Notes: generated by a model from the sequence alone, not told the origin. A DNA stretch of 64,000 nt from Fusobacteria bacterium ZRK30 (GCA_024628785.1 CP102405.1:1178001-1242000), one strand, 5' to 3'. Counted from the stretch's first letter, positions 1-9,806 are shown. Program-made: numbers and translations.

Positions 1-579
1 CCGGTGGAAACAATGATTGCCACTTGGGAATGGGGGGCATATCTAGGGGAAGAAGCTCTAACTAAGGGAGTAGATGTATGTGTTTCATCATGGAGGCGAT
101 TAGCTCCAAATACAATGCCTACAGCTGCTAAGGCTGGGGGAAATTATCTGAGTTCTCAGCTTATCAAGATGGAAGCACTGGAAAATGGATATGATGAAGG
201 AATAGCATTGGATTATTCTGGAAATGTCAGTGAAGGAAGTGGGGAAAATTTATTTGTGATCTCTAATGGGAAGATATACTCTCCCCAGTCAGGATCATCA
301 GCTCTTATTGGTATTACCCGGGATTCTGTTATAACAATAGCCCGTGACCTAGGGTATGAAGTTGTGGAAGAGACTATTTCCAGGGAATCGTTATATACAG
401 CAGATGAACTATTTTTTTCAGGAACTGCTGCTGAGATAACTCCAATAGCCAGTGTTGATAAGATAAAAATCGGAAAGGGTCAAAGGGGGCCTATTACAGA
501 AAAAATTCAAGAAGCATTCTTTGAGATGACCAAGGGGAAGGATAGTAAATATGATTCCTGGTTGACTTTGGTTAAATAG
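1..579 (+). CDS. ilvE: Branched-chain amino acid aminotransferase, 3' part
   Basis: PLP-dependent transaminase (fold type IV) that exchanges the amino group between glutamate and the keto acids of leucine, isoleucine and valine in the cytoplasm. The window opens inside the gene; the frame is open from base 1. The visible 190 or so residues carry the PLP-lysine segment [12 protein letters not shown], the SEGSGENLF motif, GITRD and the SGTAAEITP phosphate-binding segment, all arranged as in E. coli IlvE. The N-terminal third is missing only because of the window edge. A rho-independent terminator follows directly. A D-amino acid transaminase or 4-amino-4-deoxychorismate lyase (same fold) is less likely given the extent of the IlvE-type match. 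Confidence 0.93.
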   Translation, partial: PVETMIATWEWGAYLGEEALTKGVDVCVSSWRRLAPNTMPTAAKAGGNYLSSQLIKMEALENGYDEGIALDYSGNVSEGSGENLFVISNGKIYSPQSGSSALIGITRDSVITIARDLGYEVVEETISRESLYTADELFFSGTAAEITPIASVDKIKIGKGQRGPITEKIQEAFFEMTKGKDSKYDSWLTLVK

Positions 580-588
580 GTTTAAATA

Positions 589-627
589 AAAAATGAGGCT
601 GACCTAAAAGGGTTATGCCTCATTTTT
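589..627 (+). terminator. Rho-independent terminator after ilvE
   Basis: Eleven-base-pair stem AAAAATGAGGC / GCCTCATTTTT around a 17-nt loop, ending in a T run. It starts 9 nt after the ilvE stop codon. The A run on the 5' side could also serve the opposite strand, but the convergent gene ends about 100 nt away. Confidence 0.85.
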
Positions 628-729
628 GCTATCTAGTTTACTTGTGAGTAGTTTTTATTTTTTATAGTCTAGAAATAAAAAATTATAAAAATTTAGTTTC
701 TGCTTGTCTAGATGCAACTTCACGTTGCT

Positions 730-1386
730 TTATTTTTTTAACATATAGGCTTTTAAAAGAAGTGCTTCATCCTTGATATTCCTATGGGTTACTGATTTGA
801 CGTCAAAATCAAATATTTTAAAAACATACTGAATAAAACTGCCGGTGAATACCGCTGTGATTACGGTACCTATTCCTGCATATCCTCCTAAAAAGTATCC
901 TATGACTAAAACGGTAACTTCAATACTACTTCTTATAAACATCACAGAAAAATTAGTTTTTTTGGTGAGAGCAACCATCAATGCATCTCTGGGACCGCAC
1001 CCAAGACCGGTAGAGATATACAGGTAACAGCCTATACCCAGGATAAATAATCCTATAAACATCATGGGAACTCCCAGAAGAGGAGTGTCGCTGAGAGGGA
1101 TCAGCTTGGAAAAAAGAATTAAATCCATAAAAGTTCCAATGAATATGATATTAAATACGGTACCGCTGCCGATCTGTTCCCCTAAGAAGACATCTAAAGT
1201 TATAACTAAGATTCCAACAAGGATACTGGCTTGGCCGATTGTAATATTTCCGACTTTTGAGATCCCTTGGTGGAGAACATCCCAGGGAGAAAAACCTAGA
1301 TTGGATCTTATAATGATAACAATTCCTAAGGAACAGACGAAAAAACCTAAAAATAATTTTATATATTTTAAAATTTCATTTTTCAT
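730..1386 (-). CDS. YczE/YyaS/YitT-like integral membrane protein
   Basis: A 218-residue polytopic membrane protein with about five to six hydrophobic segments. The N-terminal part (LGIVIIIRSNLGFSPWDVLH) and the GLGCGPRDALMVAL segment are hallmarks of the YczE/YitT-like family, whose transport substrate is unknown. The chosen ATG has GGAGG seven nucleotides upstream; a longer frame would add 26 Lys/Tyr-rich residues that run through the promoter, so it was rejected. It is transcribed alone, convergent with ilvE. No function can be given beyond the family assignment. Confidence 0.8.
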   Translation of the reverse strand: MKNEILKYIKLFLGFFVCSLGIVIIIRSNLGFSPWDVLHQGISKVGNITIGQASILVGILVITLDVFLGEQIGSGTVFNIIFIGTFMDLILFSKLIPLSDTPLLGVPMMFIGLFILGIGCYLYISTGLGCGPRDALMVALTKKTNFSVMFIRSSIEVTVLVIGYFLGGYAGIGTVITAVFTGSFIQYVFKIFDFDVKSVTHRNIKDEALLLKAYMLKK

Positions 1387-1421
1387 TGAATACCTCCTGT
1401 ATATAATTTTAATATTGTTGT

Positions 1422-1450
1422 AGTATAACTTGTTTTTTAATTTATAACAA
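1422..1450 (-). promoter_or_regulatory. Promoter of the YczE-like gene
   Basis: On the minus strand TTGTTA and TATACT are separated by exactly 17 bp; the predicted transcription start lies about 30 nt before the GGAGG of the YczE-like gene. Confidence 0.6.
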
Positions 1451-1556
1451 GGTGGGAATAACAAGTAGTTAAAAACGGAATAAAAAAACTCATAATTGTT
1501 TTAAAAGAAGAATTTTTTATAGTATAATCTATCATAAAATAAGAGAGGTGGAAGAT

Positions 1557-3392
1557 ATGAAAAAGATGGAAAAAATATTGGCAGGGTTAGGATTATGTTT
1601 AGGAATCTTAGGGTGTACAAATATTGCAGAGAGCATGGTAGAGGCAGATACACCTAAAATAAGAGCAGAAAAAATAGTTGAGAAGATGAGTGATCGTGAA
1701 AAATTAGGACAGCTGATCATGATAGATTTTAGAAATTGGAATAAAAAACCTTTTACTGCAATGAACCGAGAGGTGAAACAAATTATCAAGGATTATAAAC
1801 TGGGAGGGATTATCTTATTTAGGGAAAATTTGGTAGATACAGAGCAGACGGTAAAATTAATAGATGATATGCAGAATATATCCCAAAATATGCCGTTATT
1901 GATAGGTGCAGATCAGGAGGGCGGATATGTTACCAGATTACAGCAGGGGACGGAGATGCCAGGGAATATGGCCTTGGGGGCAAGTAGAGATCTGAACTTA
2001 GCGTATGAGGTGGGAAAAACTATTGGAATAGAATTGGATGCATTGGGGATAAATTTTAACTTTGCACCAGTTGTAGATGTAAATTCCAATCAAAATAATC
2101 CTGTAATCGGAGTGAGATCTTTTGGAGATGATCCCAAATTAGTAGGAGATATGGCATCCTCTTATATAGACGGGCTCCAGGGAAAAGGATTGATCTCTAC
2201 AATAAAACATTTCCCGGGACATGGAAATACAGAGGCTGACACCCATATTGGACTGGCTACAGTAAATTATAATAAAAGGCAGTGGGAAAATATAGATAAG
2301 GTACCATTTCAAATGGCTATTGATAATGGGGTAGAGGCGATAATGACAGCCCATGTTATTATTCCTGCCTTAGATGATACGAAAATGAGATCTCAAAAAG
2401 ACGGGACTTTGATTGGAACTCCTGCAACTCTTTCTAGACCAATAATGACAGGAGTATTGAGAGATGAGATGAACTTTTCTGGAATAATAATAACAGATGC
2501 TTTGAATATGCATGCTATATCTGAAAACTTTGGAGAAGCTGAAAGTGTTGAAAGGGCAATATTGGCAGGTGGGGATATTATGCTTATGCCGGTAATTGTA
2601 TGGAGTCAGGAGGATGTTAAAAAATTAGAGATCTTATACTCTACTATATTAAAAGAGATGAAGATTAACAGGGAACTAAAAAACAGGGTAGAGGAATCAG
2701 CAGAAAGAGTTGTAGAGTTGAAGTTAAAAAAGGGGTTAGGTAAAAAAGCAGATGTTGAGAAAAGGATAAAAGATGCAGAAAAAATAGTAGGGAGTAAAGA
2801 AAATAAAGATATAGAAAAAAGAGCGGCTGAAAGAGGGGTCACCCTTATAAAAAATGAGAATATTTTACCTATGAATCTGGTAAAGGGTAAAAAAATACTA
2901 TTGATTGCTGAAACTAAAACCCGTGGAAAGATCATGGAAGATGAAATTCTAAAGATAGAAAAAGATGTAAAGATAGAAAAACTTACAGCAGATTATAGGG
3001 ACGGATTAACAGAAGAATTAAAAAATGGAATAAAAAATTCTAATTATATAGTTTTAGCTACTTACAATCTAAAAAAGAATACTAAGATCAATGAAATAAT
3101 TGAATTTGTTAATGGAAATAATAAAAAAATGGTAACCATATCTACGAGAAATCCCTATGATATCATCTATACTCCTACAGTAAGAGCAAATATAGCTATC
3201 TATGGAATAACAGGGTTTGATCAGACTAACAATGGAAGAAATTCATTGGAAGCCAATATCAGAGCAGGGATAAGGGTTGTATTTGTAGGAAGTGACGGTT
3301 CCTCAGTGGTTCCAGAGGGGAAACTGCCTGTAAATATAAGGGATGAAAGGGGACAAATAATCTATAAATTTGGTCATGGACTGACCTATTAG
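1557..3392 (+). CDS. nagZ: Lipoprotein beta-N-acetylglucosaminidase, GH3 family (NagZ-like)
   Basis: Glycoside hydrolase family 3 enzyme expected to release GlcNAc from GlcNAc-MurNAc cell-wall fragments. Using ATG at 1557 (GAGGTG six bases upstream; a GTG at 1548 overlaps that site) gives 611 residues. The N-terminus is a lipoprotein signal with Cys20 after GIL-G, so the enzyme is exported and membrane-anchored, unlike the cytoplasmic E. coli NagZ. Seen in the sequence: KHFPGHG at 217-223 followed by Asp228-Thr-His230, the Asp/His acid-base dyad typical of NagZ, and the nucleophile Asp314 in ITDALNMHA. A C-terminal alpha/beta domain (about 410-611) resembles the two-domain B. subtilis enzyme. 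It opens a MurNAc salvage cluster. A TATAAT at 1523-1528 is a likely -10 element. Substrate is inferred from family and context. Confidence 0.88.
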   Translation: MKKMEKILAGLGLCLGILGCTNIAESMVEADTPKIRAEKIVEKMSDREKLGQLIMIDFRNWNKKPFTAMNREVKQIIKDYKLGGIILFRENLVDTEQTVKLIDDMQNISQNMPLLIGADQEGGYVTRLQQGTEMPGNMALGASRDLNLAYEVGKTIGIELDALGINFNFAPVVDVNSNQNNPVIGVRSFGDDPKLVGDMASSYIDGLQGKGLISTIKHFPGHGNTEADTHIGLATVNYNKRQWENIDKVPFQMAIDNGVEAIMTAHVIIPALDDTKMRSQKDGTLIGTPATLSRPIMTGVLRDEMNFSGIIITDALNMHAISENFGEAESVERAILAGGDIMLMPVIVWSQEDVKKLEILYSTILKEMKINRELKNRVEESAERVVELKLKKGLGKKADVEKRIKDAEKIVGSKENKDIEKRAAERGVTLIKNENILPMNLVKGKKILLIAETKTRGKIMEDEILKIEKDVKIEKLTADYRDGLTEELKNGIKNSNYIVLATYNLKKNTKINEIIEFVNGNNKKMVTISTRNPYDIIYTPTVRANIAIYGITGFDQTNNGRNSLEANIRAGIRVVFVGSDGSSVVPEGKLPVNIRDERGQIIYKFGHGLTY

Positions 3393-3491
3393 ATAAAAAA
3401 AAGTGGGACATTTTATTCAGTTGAGCATAAAATTTTTACCGGTTAAATTTAATTTTTAGAAGTATTTCAGAGATAAAAAAACTTTTCCTAT

Positions 3492-3520
3492 TTGACTTTT
3501 GGAATAAATTATTCTAAACT
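3492..3520 (+). promoter_or_regulatory. Promoter of murQ-murP-mupG
   Basis: TTGACT and TAAACT are spaced by 17 bp, about 30 bp before the murQ start. The cytoplasmic half of the cluster can therefore be transcribed separately from the GH3 gene. No terminator was recognised between the GH3 gene and this promoter. Confidence 0.65.
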
Positions 3521-3550
3521 AAGGGTATATCTAGTTTGATGGAGGAGATC

Positions 3551-4468
3551 ATGGAATTAAATTTAAAACATATGGTAACTGAGAGCAGGAATGAAAATAC
3601 TACAGATATAGATATGCTGGATACCATGGAGATGGTAAGGGTAATCAATAACGAGGATAAAAAAGTTGCTTTAGCAGTTGAGAAAGAATTGGAAAATATA
3701 GCAGAAGCTGTCGATGAAATAAGTTATGCATTTTTAAATGGGGGAAGACTCATATATATAGGTGCTGGAACATCTGGAAGGCTGGGAATATTAGATGCCA
3801 GTGAATGTCCTCCTACATTTGGAACACCGGCAGAATTAGTAGTGGGGCTCATTGCAGGAGGAAAAGATGCTATTTTAAAAGCTGTTGAAAATGCTGAGGA
3901 TAATAAAGAGCTGTGTGTAGAGGATTTAAAGGGGATCGGTTTTAATGCTAAAGATATATTGGTAGGGATAGCCGCAAGCGGAAGAACACCATATGTAATG
4001 GGTGGAATCGAATATGCCAAGGAACTGGGAGCTGTAACAGTTGGTGTGAGCTGCAATCCTGACAGCATCTTAGCTGAATCTGTAAAGGTAGCAATATCTC
4101 CAGTAGTAGGAGGGGAAGTAGTGACAGGATCATCCAGGCTAAAGGCCGGAACAGCACAAAAATTGGTGTTGAATATGCTCACTACCGGATCCATGATAAA
4201 GATAGGAAAGGTATATGGAAACTTAATGGTAGATGTAGAAGCTACCAATGAAAAGCTGGTGGAAAGACAGAAAAAAATAGTCATGGAAGCCACTGACTGT
4301 ACCAGAGAGGAAGCAAGCTCTGCCCTAAGAGATACAGGGGGGCATTGTAAGACTGCTATCCTAATGCTCCTAGGAGGTTTAGGGGCAAAGGAGGCTGAAA
4401 TACTGCTGTCAGAAAAAAAAGGTTTTATCCGAGAGGCACTGAAAGCAGCTAAATTTATCTTAGAATAG
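3551..4468 (+). CDS. murQ: N-acetylmuramic acid 6-phosphate etherase
   Basis: Cleaves the D-lactyl ether of MurNAc-6-phosphate to give GlcNAc-6-phosphate and lactate. The 305-residue product has the SIS-fold signature [20 protein letters not shown] with the catalytic-type Glu85 in SECPP and the second acidic motif AVENAEDN, both placed as in E. coli MurQ (298 aa). The ATG at 3551 is preceded by GGAGGAG; an upstream in-frame TTG overlaps that ribosome site and was rejected. It is followed by the MurNAc PTS gene and the 6-phospho-muramidase gene, the order of a dedicated salvage operon. Confidence 0.95.
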   Translation: MELNLKHMVTESRNENTTDIDMLDTMEMVRVINNEDKKVALAVEKELENIAEAVDEISYAFLNGGRLIYIGAGTSGRLGILDASECPPTFGTPAELVVGLIAGGKDAILKAVENAEDNKELCVEDLKGIGFNAKDILVGIAASGRTPYVMGGIEYAKELGAVTVGVSCNPDSILAESVKVAISPVVGGEVVTGSSRLKAGTAQKLVLNMLTTGSMIKIGKVYGNLMVDVEATNEKLVERQKKIVMEATDCTREEASSALRDTGGHCKTAILMLLGGLGAKEAEILLSEKKGFIREALKAAKFILE

Positions 4469-4563
4469 ATTTTTAAATATATAAAGAGGAATAGATTACC
4501 TGTATTTATAAATTTAAATTATCGATTATATATTGGGCTGGGAGTCGTTATAGGGGGGAAGAG

Positions 4564-5967
4564 ATGGATTATAAGGAAATTGCAGAGAAAATAATGAAGC
4601 TTGTAGGAGAAAAGAAAAATATTTATGGATACACAAGCTGTATGACACGTTTGAGGATATCGGTAAAGGATTTAGAAAAAGTTGATCTGGAAGGATTAAA
4701 AGCCATTGAGGGAATATTGGGATTAAATGAAAACGGTGATGAATTACAACTGATATTCGGTCCTGGAAAGGTCAAAAAAGCATATACAGCAATGGATCAA
4801 CTCTATAAATCAACTGCTGAGAATCAAAATAATCAAGAGGCAAGTTTTGAAGAGATGGTAAAAAAACAGAAAAGTGCTGTAAAAGCCAGAAGGACAAGTA
4901 AGTTCCAGGGATTTATGGCAAATTTTTCCAATATATTTGTTCCATTAATTCCGGGATTTATCGCAGCAGGAATGCTGGCAGGATTAGCAGGGCTGTGTAA
5001 GGAGTTGAATATAACAGGGGACTGGGTTAACTATATAAATGTCTTCAATAAATCGTTGACTAAATTTATGTATATAATGATAGGATTCAATGCAACTAAG
5101 GCATTTGGAGGGTCAGGAGTAATAGGAGGGATGTTGTCGGGACTGTTTTTACTTGGATATGGTGATGGAGGAAATAGCGGGATGGCAGAATTTTTTGGTC
5201 AGACTATTGAACCTCGTGGGGGAATGATAGGGATATTATTTACTACAATAATTGCAGCTAAATTTGAAATATTTATCAGGGAAAAATTTTCATGGGAACC
5301 GACAGATATAATTACCACTCCTATAATTACCCTATTAGCTATGGGAACCTTGACTTATACATTGATTATGCCATTGTCCTTTAAACTCTTTGGTCTTATG
5401 AACTATGCTTTTGCAAATCTAAATGGAAACCCAATTGGAGGAGGAATTTTGGCAGGACTATTCCTGCCCTCAGTTATGATGGGAATACACCAGGGGTTTG
5501 TGCCGGTATATCAGGGGTTGGTAGAAACAACAGGGATGAACTCATTATTTCCAATCTTAGCCATGGCAGGAGCAGGTCAGGTAGGAGCAGCACTAGCTCT
5601 CTATGTAAAAGCTCCTAAAGAATCCAATTTACGAGAAAATATAAGAGGGGCAATTGTACCGGGATTCTTGGGAATAGGAGAACCGCTGATTTATGGTGTT
5701 ACACTGCCTAGAGTCAAGCCATTCTTTACATCTATGGCAGGAGGAGCCATTGGGGGAATATATATAGGGATCATGTCCCAGATGGGATTTGCCTTTGGAT
5801 TAAACACTGTATTTGGATCTTCAGGAATCCTGGGATCTTTTGCTATGACATCTAACAGCGGAGTATTCACAGCAATAATTCTATATGTTTCAGCATTAGT
5901 AATTGCATATATTTCCGGATTTATCCTTACATATCTATTTGGATGTAAAAATGTAGATCTATCCTAA
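4564..5967 (+). CDS. murP: PTS EIIBC component for N-acetylmuramic acid (MurNAc or MurNAc-GlcNAc)
   Basis: Imports and phosphorylates the muramyl sugar at C6. The 467 residues comprise an IIB domain (about 1-80) with phospho-acceptor Cys26 in GYTSCMTRLR, a charged linker, and a IIC domain (about 115-467) with roughly ten hydrophobic segments; the GIGEPLIYGVTLPR sugar-binding motif is present. There is no IIA domain, so it must borrow the glucose-type IIA, as E. coli MurP does. GGGGGGAA precedes the ATG. MurNAc specificity is inferred from murQ upstream and mupG downstream; the sucrose/trehalose branch of the same family is the alternative. Confidence 0.9.
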   Translation: MDYKEIAEKIMKLVGEKKNIYGYTSCMTRLRISVKDLEKVDLEGLKAIEGILGLNENGDELQLIFGPGKVKKAYTAMDQLYKSTAENQNNQEASFEEMVKKQKSAVKARRTSKFQGFMANFSNIFVPLIPGFIAAGMLAGLAGLCKELNITGDWVNYINVFNKSLTKFMYIMIGFNATKAFGGSGVIGGMLSGLFLLGYGDGGNSGMAEFFGQTIEPRGGMIGILFTTIIAAKFEIFIREKFSWEPTDIITTPIITLLAMGTLTYTLIMPLSFKLFGLMNYAFANLNGNPIGGGILAGLFLPSVMMGIHQGFVPVYQGLVETTGMNSLFPILAMAGAGQVGAALALYVKAPKESNLRENIRGAIVPGFLGIGEPLIYGVTLPRVKPFFTSMAGGAIGGIYIGIMSQMGFAFGLNTVFGSSGILGSFAMTSNSGVFTAIILYVSALVIAYISGFILTYLFGCKNVDLS

Positions 5968-6017
5968 AAAAAATTAATATAAAAAGATTTGAATATTTTA
6001 AACTAGGAGTGATATAG

Positions 6018-7067
6018 GTGATAGGAATCTCGGTATTTCCCGGAATGGAGATGGGAATAGAGGAAAATTTAAAGTATATGGAAAGAGCTAAAGAAAGTGG
6101 AGTAGAGATCGTATTTACTTCTATGCATATTCCGGAAGCAGATGAAGCTAGAGTTTTATTTGAGTTTGAAAAAATTTTAAAACAAACAAAAAAATTAAAT
6201 ATGAAATTAATTGTAGATATTTCAAATAAATATATAGGGAAGTACAAATGGGAGAACTATAATATTTTTGCCTTGAGATTAGATTTTGGTTTTTCAGATG
6301 AGGAGATAGTAAGATTAAGTAAAAAATACCCCATTCAATTAAATGCCAGTACTGTATCTAAAGAATGGATGGAAGATCTTATGGAAATAGGGTTGGACAG
6401 TTCTAAAATAACAGTTTGTCATAACTATTATCCCAGGAAGGACACAGGGGTATCTATGGGTCTATTGAGGCTAAGAAATAAATATTACAGATCTTTAGGG
6501 ATGGAAATAATGGGATTTGTATCCAGTAATTTTAAAAAAAGAGGGCCTGTCTATGAGGGACTTCCTACTGTAGAAGCTCATAGGGGACTTCATCCTGTAG
6601 TGGGAGCGCAAGAATTATTGAGAGAAGGTTGTGATCTTGTGATTGTAGGAGATCTTATGGCCAGTAGAGAGGAGTTATTACTTTTGGGGAAGGTAGAGAA
6701 AAATTCTTGGCTGCTTCCTGTAAAAACTTATAAAATGAGTCCACAGGAAGAAAAAATCTTTAATATCATTCATAGAAATAGAATGGATCCAGGGGAGTTT
6801 CTTATAAGATGTGAAAAATCAAGGGAGATTTTTAAAGAGCCCATAAAAAAAGGTAATATTATAGATAGAAAAGTTGGATCGGTGACAATAGATAATATAG
6901 GATATGGAAGGTATAGTGGAGAATTACAGATATGCCAAAAATATTTTTCTTGTGATCAAAGGGTGAATGTAGTAGCACAAACTTTAGATGACGGAAGGCT
7001 GATTCAAAGGATAAAAGAGGGGGAAAATTTTAGATTTTGTGTAGTAGAAAAAGCAGGTAAAGGATAG
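6018..7067 (+). CDS. mupG: 6-phospho-N-acetylmuramidase, DUF871 family (MupG-like, GH170)
   Basis: Family-based function: intracellular hydrolysis of MurNAc-6-phosphate-GlcNAc, the product of MurP uptake of the disaccharide, releasing MurNAc-6-phosphate for MurQ. The 349-residue product starts at a GTG eight bases after AGGAG and shows the DUF871 layout: TIM-barrel half with ISVFPGMEMG at the N-terminus, LRLDFGFS, CHNYYPRKDTGVS and GLPTVEAHRGLHP, then a C-terminal beta-barrel with DNIGYGRYSGELQI. It is the last gene of the murQ-murP unit, as in the S. aureus mupG operon. Assignment is by remembered family features, not a search. Confidence 0.88.
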   Translation: MIGISVFPGMEMGIEENLKYMERAKESGVEIVFTSMHIPEADEARVLFEFEKILKQTKKLNMKLIVDISNKYIGKYKWENYNIFALRLDFGFSDEEIVRLSKKYPIQLNASTVSKEWMEDLMEIGLDSSKITVCHNYYPRKDTGVSMGLLRLRNKYYRSLGMEIMGFVSSNFKKRGPVYEGLPTVEAHRGLHPVVGAQELLREGCDLVIVGDLMASREELLLLGKVEKNSWLLPVKTYKMSPQEEKIFNIIHRNRMDPGEFLIRCEKSREIFKEPIKKGNIIDRKVGSVTIDNIGYGRYSGELQICQKYFSCDQRVNVVAQTLDDGRLIQRIKEGENFRFCVVEKAGKG

Positions 7068-7099
7068 ATACTAAAGGTTGATATTGATTTTAAATTATA

Positions 7100-7148
7100 A
7101 CTAAAAAAACTTGTGAAAAAAAGTATTTTTTTTACAAGTTTTTTTAGT
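7100..7148 (+). terminator. Terminator after the MurNAc operon
   Basis: Long AT-rich hairpin: ACTAAAAAAACTTGT pairs with ACAAGTTTTTTTAGT, with an inner A-run/T-run extension. It ends the murQ-murP-mupG transcript. A TATAAT at 7157-7162 just behind it is a probable -10 element for the next gene, although its -35 region would fall in the hairpin. Confidence 0.8.
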
Positions 7149-7194
7149 TTATAAGGTATAATAGCACCACGAACAAAATATAGGGGGGAAGAAT

Positions 7195-8805
7195 ATGAAA
7201 GACATCAATAAAAATTTAAAAGATAAAGTAGTATATCAGATATATCCTATGAGTTTTATGGATACTACCGGAAATGGAATTGGAGATATCAGGGGGATAA
7301 TAAGTAAACTTGATTATTTGGAAAATTTAGGAGTAGATCTTCTATGGTTAACCCCTATCTACAGCTCACCTAAAAATGATAATGGCTATGACATTGCAGA
7401 CTACTATCAGATCGATCCTGATTTTGGAACTATGGAAGATTTTGATCTGCTTTTATCTGAGGCAGAGAAAAGAGGGATGGGAATCCTTATGGATATAGTG
7501 GCTAATCATACATCTACAGAGCACATTTGGTTTAAAAAAGCTCTTGCAGGGGAAAAAAAATATCAGGATTATTATGTCTTCAGGGAGAAAGAATTTGTAG
7601 AAGATCACCCTATAACTTCAATATTTGGTGGAGATGCATGGAAGTATATTGAAAATTTAGATCTATATTACCTGCATAACTTCGATAAAACCCAGGCTGA
7701 TCTGGACTGGGATAACGAGGAAGTAAGGAAAGAAACTTATAAGATGATGAACTTTTGGTTAGAAAAAGGAGTAAAAGGATTTAGATTTGATGTAATAGAT
7801 ATGATCAGTAAGATCTGGGAAAGGTGTGAGATGTCCAATGGTCCAAAACTCCATGAATATATAGAGGAGATGGCTGATGCTACTTACAGAAACTATGATG
7901 ATACTTTTACTGTAGGAGAGACCTGGTCAGCGGATTTGGAACATGCTAAAAAATATTCTAACCTGGAAAATACTGAATTTTCAACTATTTTTACATTTGA
8001 ACACACTATGTTTGGACCAGATAAATGGAGTACAACTATCGATTTATTAAAGCTGAAAGAGATCTTTGAAAAGTGGCAAAAAGGAATGCATAATGAGGGA
8101 TGGAACTCACTTTTTTATAATAACCATGATTTGCCCAGGGCGATATCCAGATATGGAGATGACAGGGAAGAATTTAGAGAACTTTCGGGAAAGGGATTAG
8201 CAATCTTACTTCATTTGATGGAGGGGACACCATATATCTATCAAGGGGAAGAGATCGGAATGATCAATCGGCCTTGGACCAGGGAAGAGATGCAGGATGT
8301 AGAAGCTATAAACTATTTTGATATGGCAGTGAAAAAAGAAGAGGAAAAAGAGGTACTAAAGAAGATAGAGAATATTTCCAGAGATAATGCCAGAACACCA
8401 GTCCAGTGGGAGGACAGTAAAAATGCCGGATTTACAGATGGGACCCCTTGGATTGAAGTCAATGAAAGTTATAAAACAATAAATGTAAAAGGTGCGTTAG
8501 AGGATAAAAACTCTATATTTTATACCTATAAAGAGTTGATAAAAATCAGAAAAAAAATGGATCTTATTAAAAATGGTACTTTTGATCTGATAGATAGAAA
8601 ATCTAAGGAACATTTTTCATATATGAGGGAACATCAGGGGAAAAAACTCTATGTTTTTGCTAATATGACAGATAAAGACATAATTATTTCGGAGATGAAA
8701 GATTTAGAAGATGGAGAAGTAATTATCTCAAATTATAATGAGACATATAAAGATGGGAACTTGAGACCATACGAAGCTTTTGCAATTAAGGTTAAAAGTA
8801 ATTAG
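7195..8805 (+). CDS. GH13 alpha-glucosidase (oligo-1,6-glucosidase / dextran glucosidase type)
   Basis: Cytoplasmic glycoside hydrolase family 13 enzyme of 536 residues, the usual size. It starts with the typical VVYQIYPMSFMDTTGNGIGD segment. Catalytic residues can be placed: nucleophile Asp199 in GFRFDVIDM, acid Glu242 in TVGETW and transition-state Asp312 in YNNHDLPR. Val-Ile after the nucleophile is the pattern associated with alpha-1,6 rather than alpha-1,4 specificity in GH13_31. Trehalose-6-phosphate hydrolase (TreC) is closely related and cannot be excluded. No PTS or regulator lies beside it; it is a single-gene unit bounded by terminators. Confidence 0.88.
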   Translation: MKDINKNLKDKVVYQIYPMSFMDTTGNGIGDIRGIISKLDYLENLGVDLLWLTPIYSSPKNDNGYDIADYYQIDPDFGTMEDFDLLLSEAEKRGMGILMDIVANHTSTEHIWFKKALAGEKKYQDYYVFREKEFVEDHPITSIFGGDAWKYIENLDLYYLHNFDKTQADLDWDNEEVRKETYKMMNFWLEKGVKGFRFDVIDMISKIWERCEMSNGPKLHEYIEEMADATYRNYDDTFTVGETWSADLEHAKKYSNLENTEFSTIFTFEHTMFGPDKWSTTIDLLKLKEIFEKWQKGMHNEGWNSLFYNNHDLPRAISRYGDDREEFRELSGKGLAILLHLMEGTPYIYQGEEIGMINRPWTREEMQDVEAINYFDMAVKKEEEKEVLKKIENISRDNARTPVQWEDSKNAGFTDGTPWIEVNESYKTINVKGALEDKNSIFYTYKELIKIRKKMDLIKNGTFDLIDRKSKEHFSYMREHQGKKLYVFANMTDKDIIISEMKDLEDGEVIISNYNETYKDGNLRPYEAFAIKVKSN

Positions 8806-8829
8806 TAGAGAATAAATAGTAGAAAACAA

Positions 8830-8871
8830 AAAAGAAGTAGAAGGCGGAATTATCCGTTTTCTACTTCTTTT
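8830..8871. terminator. Bidirectional terminator
   Basis: AAAAGAAGTAGAA pairs with TTCTACTTCTTTT across a 16-nt loop, giving A/T runs on both sides. It separates the GH13 gene from the convergent DUF4097-like gene, whose stop codon lies inside the right arm. Confidence 0.8.
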
Positions 8872-9676
8872 CAATTTTTATAGTCCCATTGGATGTTCCC
8901 AGGATTAAAAACTTATTGGTCTCTACTCTTGGGAATTCATTTTTTACATGGATTAGATCACCGAAAATAGAAAAGTTAAAATTATGATTTTCGGGGATCT
9001 TTATAGTAAGACTATGATTTGAAGTAACTATTTTTGAATCTGAGATAATATTCTGGAATTCAGCTGAAATAGAAGCATTAGAGGTGGAAATATTTCCTAC
9101 TTTTTCAGCGTTTTTTATTTTTATTTTCCTATTGGTAGTTTTAATATTGAGGACACCCAGGGTATTTTTGGTAATTACCCGGCTGAATAGACCTTTTACA
9201 TAGATGTCTCCTACAATATTGGATAATTTAATATCTTTATTTGAGTTCATAACTTCGAGAGTTCCCACAAGGTTATCTATAGTTATCTTTCCTTTGGAAT
9301 TATCGATAGAAAAATTCCCATTTATCCCGTTTACAGAGATGGAGCTATTTGTAGTTTTTATAAGATATTTAAAGTTAGTGTTTTGAGGGATCAAAAGATC
9401 AAATTTAATCTTGGTTTTAAAAAAACTATTTTTTTTCTCATTATTTAAATTATATTGTAAAGTATCTTTGGTTATAGTATTTTTTATTATGGGTGTTCTT
9501 TTATTTGACAACTGATTTAATATTATACTTTCACCAGCATAGGGAATGATATTAAGGTTGATATATTGCCCCTTAATCTCAATAGTTTTAATGCCTTTAG
9601 AGGAAATTGTCCCATTGGAAAAGGTGGTGGTATTAATCAATATTAAGAAAAAAAATAAAAATATTGAGTTCTTCAT
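8861..9676 (-). CDS. Secreted DUF4097-like beta-helix protein
   Basis: A 271-residue product with an N-terminal signal peptide (hydrophobic 4-18) and, from about residue 90, regular short repeats of the type SNGxIxIxN (for example INGNFSIDNSKGKITIDNL) that predict a right-handed beta-helix, as in DUF4097 or adhesin-like proteins. The product is very rich in Asn, Ile, Lys and Ser and has no Cys lipobox. AGGAGGTGA precedes the ATG. Function unknown; location probably the periplasm or outer surface. It is transcribed alone and divergent from the LysR gene. Confidence 0.7.
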   Translation of the reverse strand: MKNSIFLFFFLILINTTTFSNGTISSKGIKTIEIKGQYINLNIIPYAGESIILNQLSNKRTPIIKNTITKDTLQYNLNNEKKNSFFKTKIKFDLLIPQNTNFKYLIKTTNSSISVNGINGNFSIDNSKGKITIDNLVGTLEVMNSNKDIKLSNIVGDIYVKGLFSRVITKNTLGVLNIKTTNRKIKIKNAEKVGNISTSNASISAEFQNIISDSKIVTSNHSLTIKIPENHNFNFSIFGDLIHVKNEFPRVETNKFLILGTSNGTIKIEKK

Positions 9677-9806
9677 GGGTCACCTCCTAAATTATTTATA
9701 TTAAATAAATTATAACATTTTATTATAAAAAATGCATGAAAACCTAAAAGAAAAAAAGATATTTAGAAAAACTCCGGGAGGACCCTTATATTATTGAAAT
9801 TAGTTA

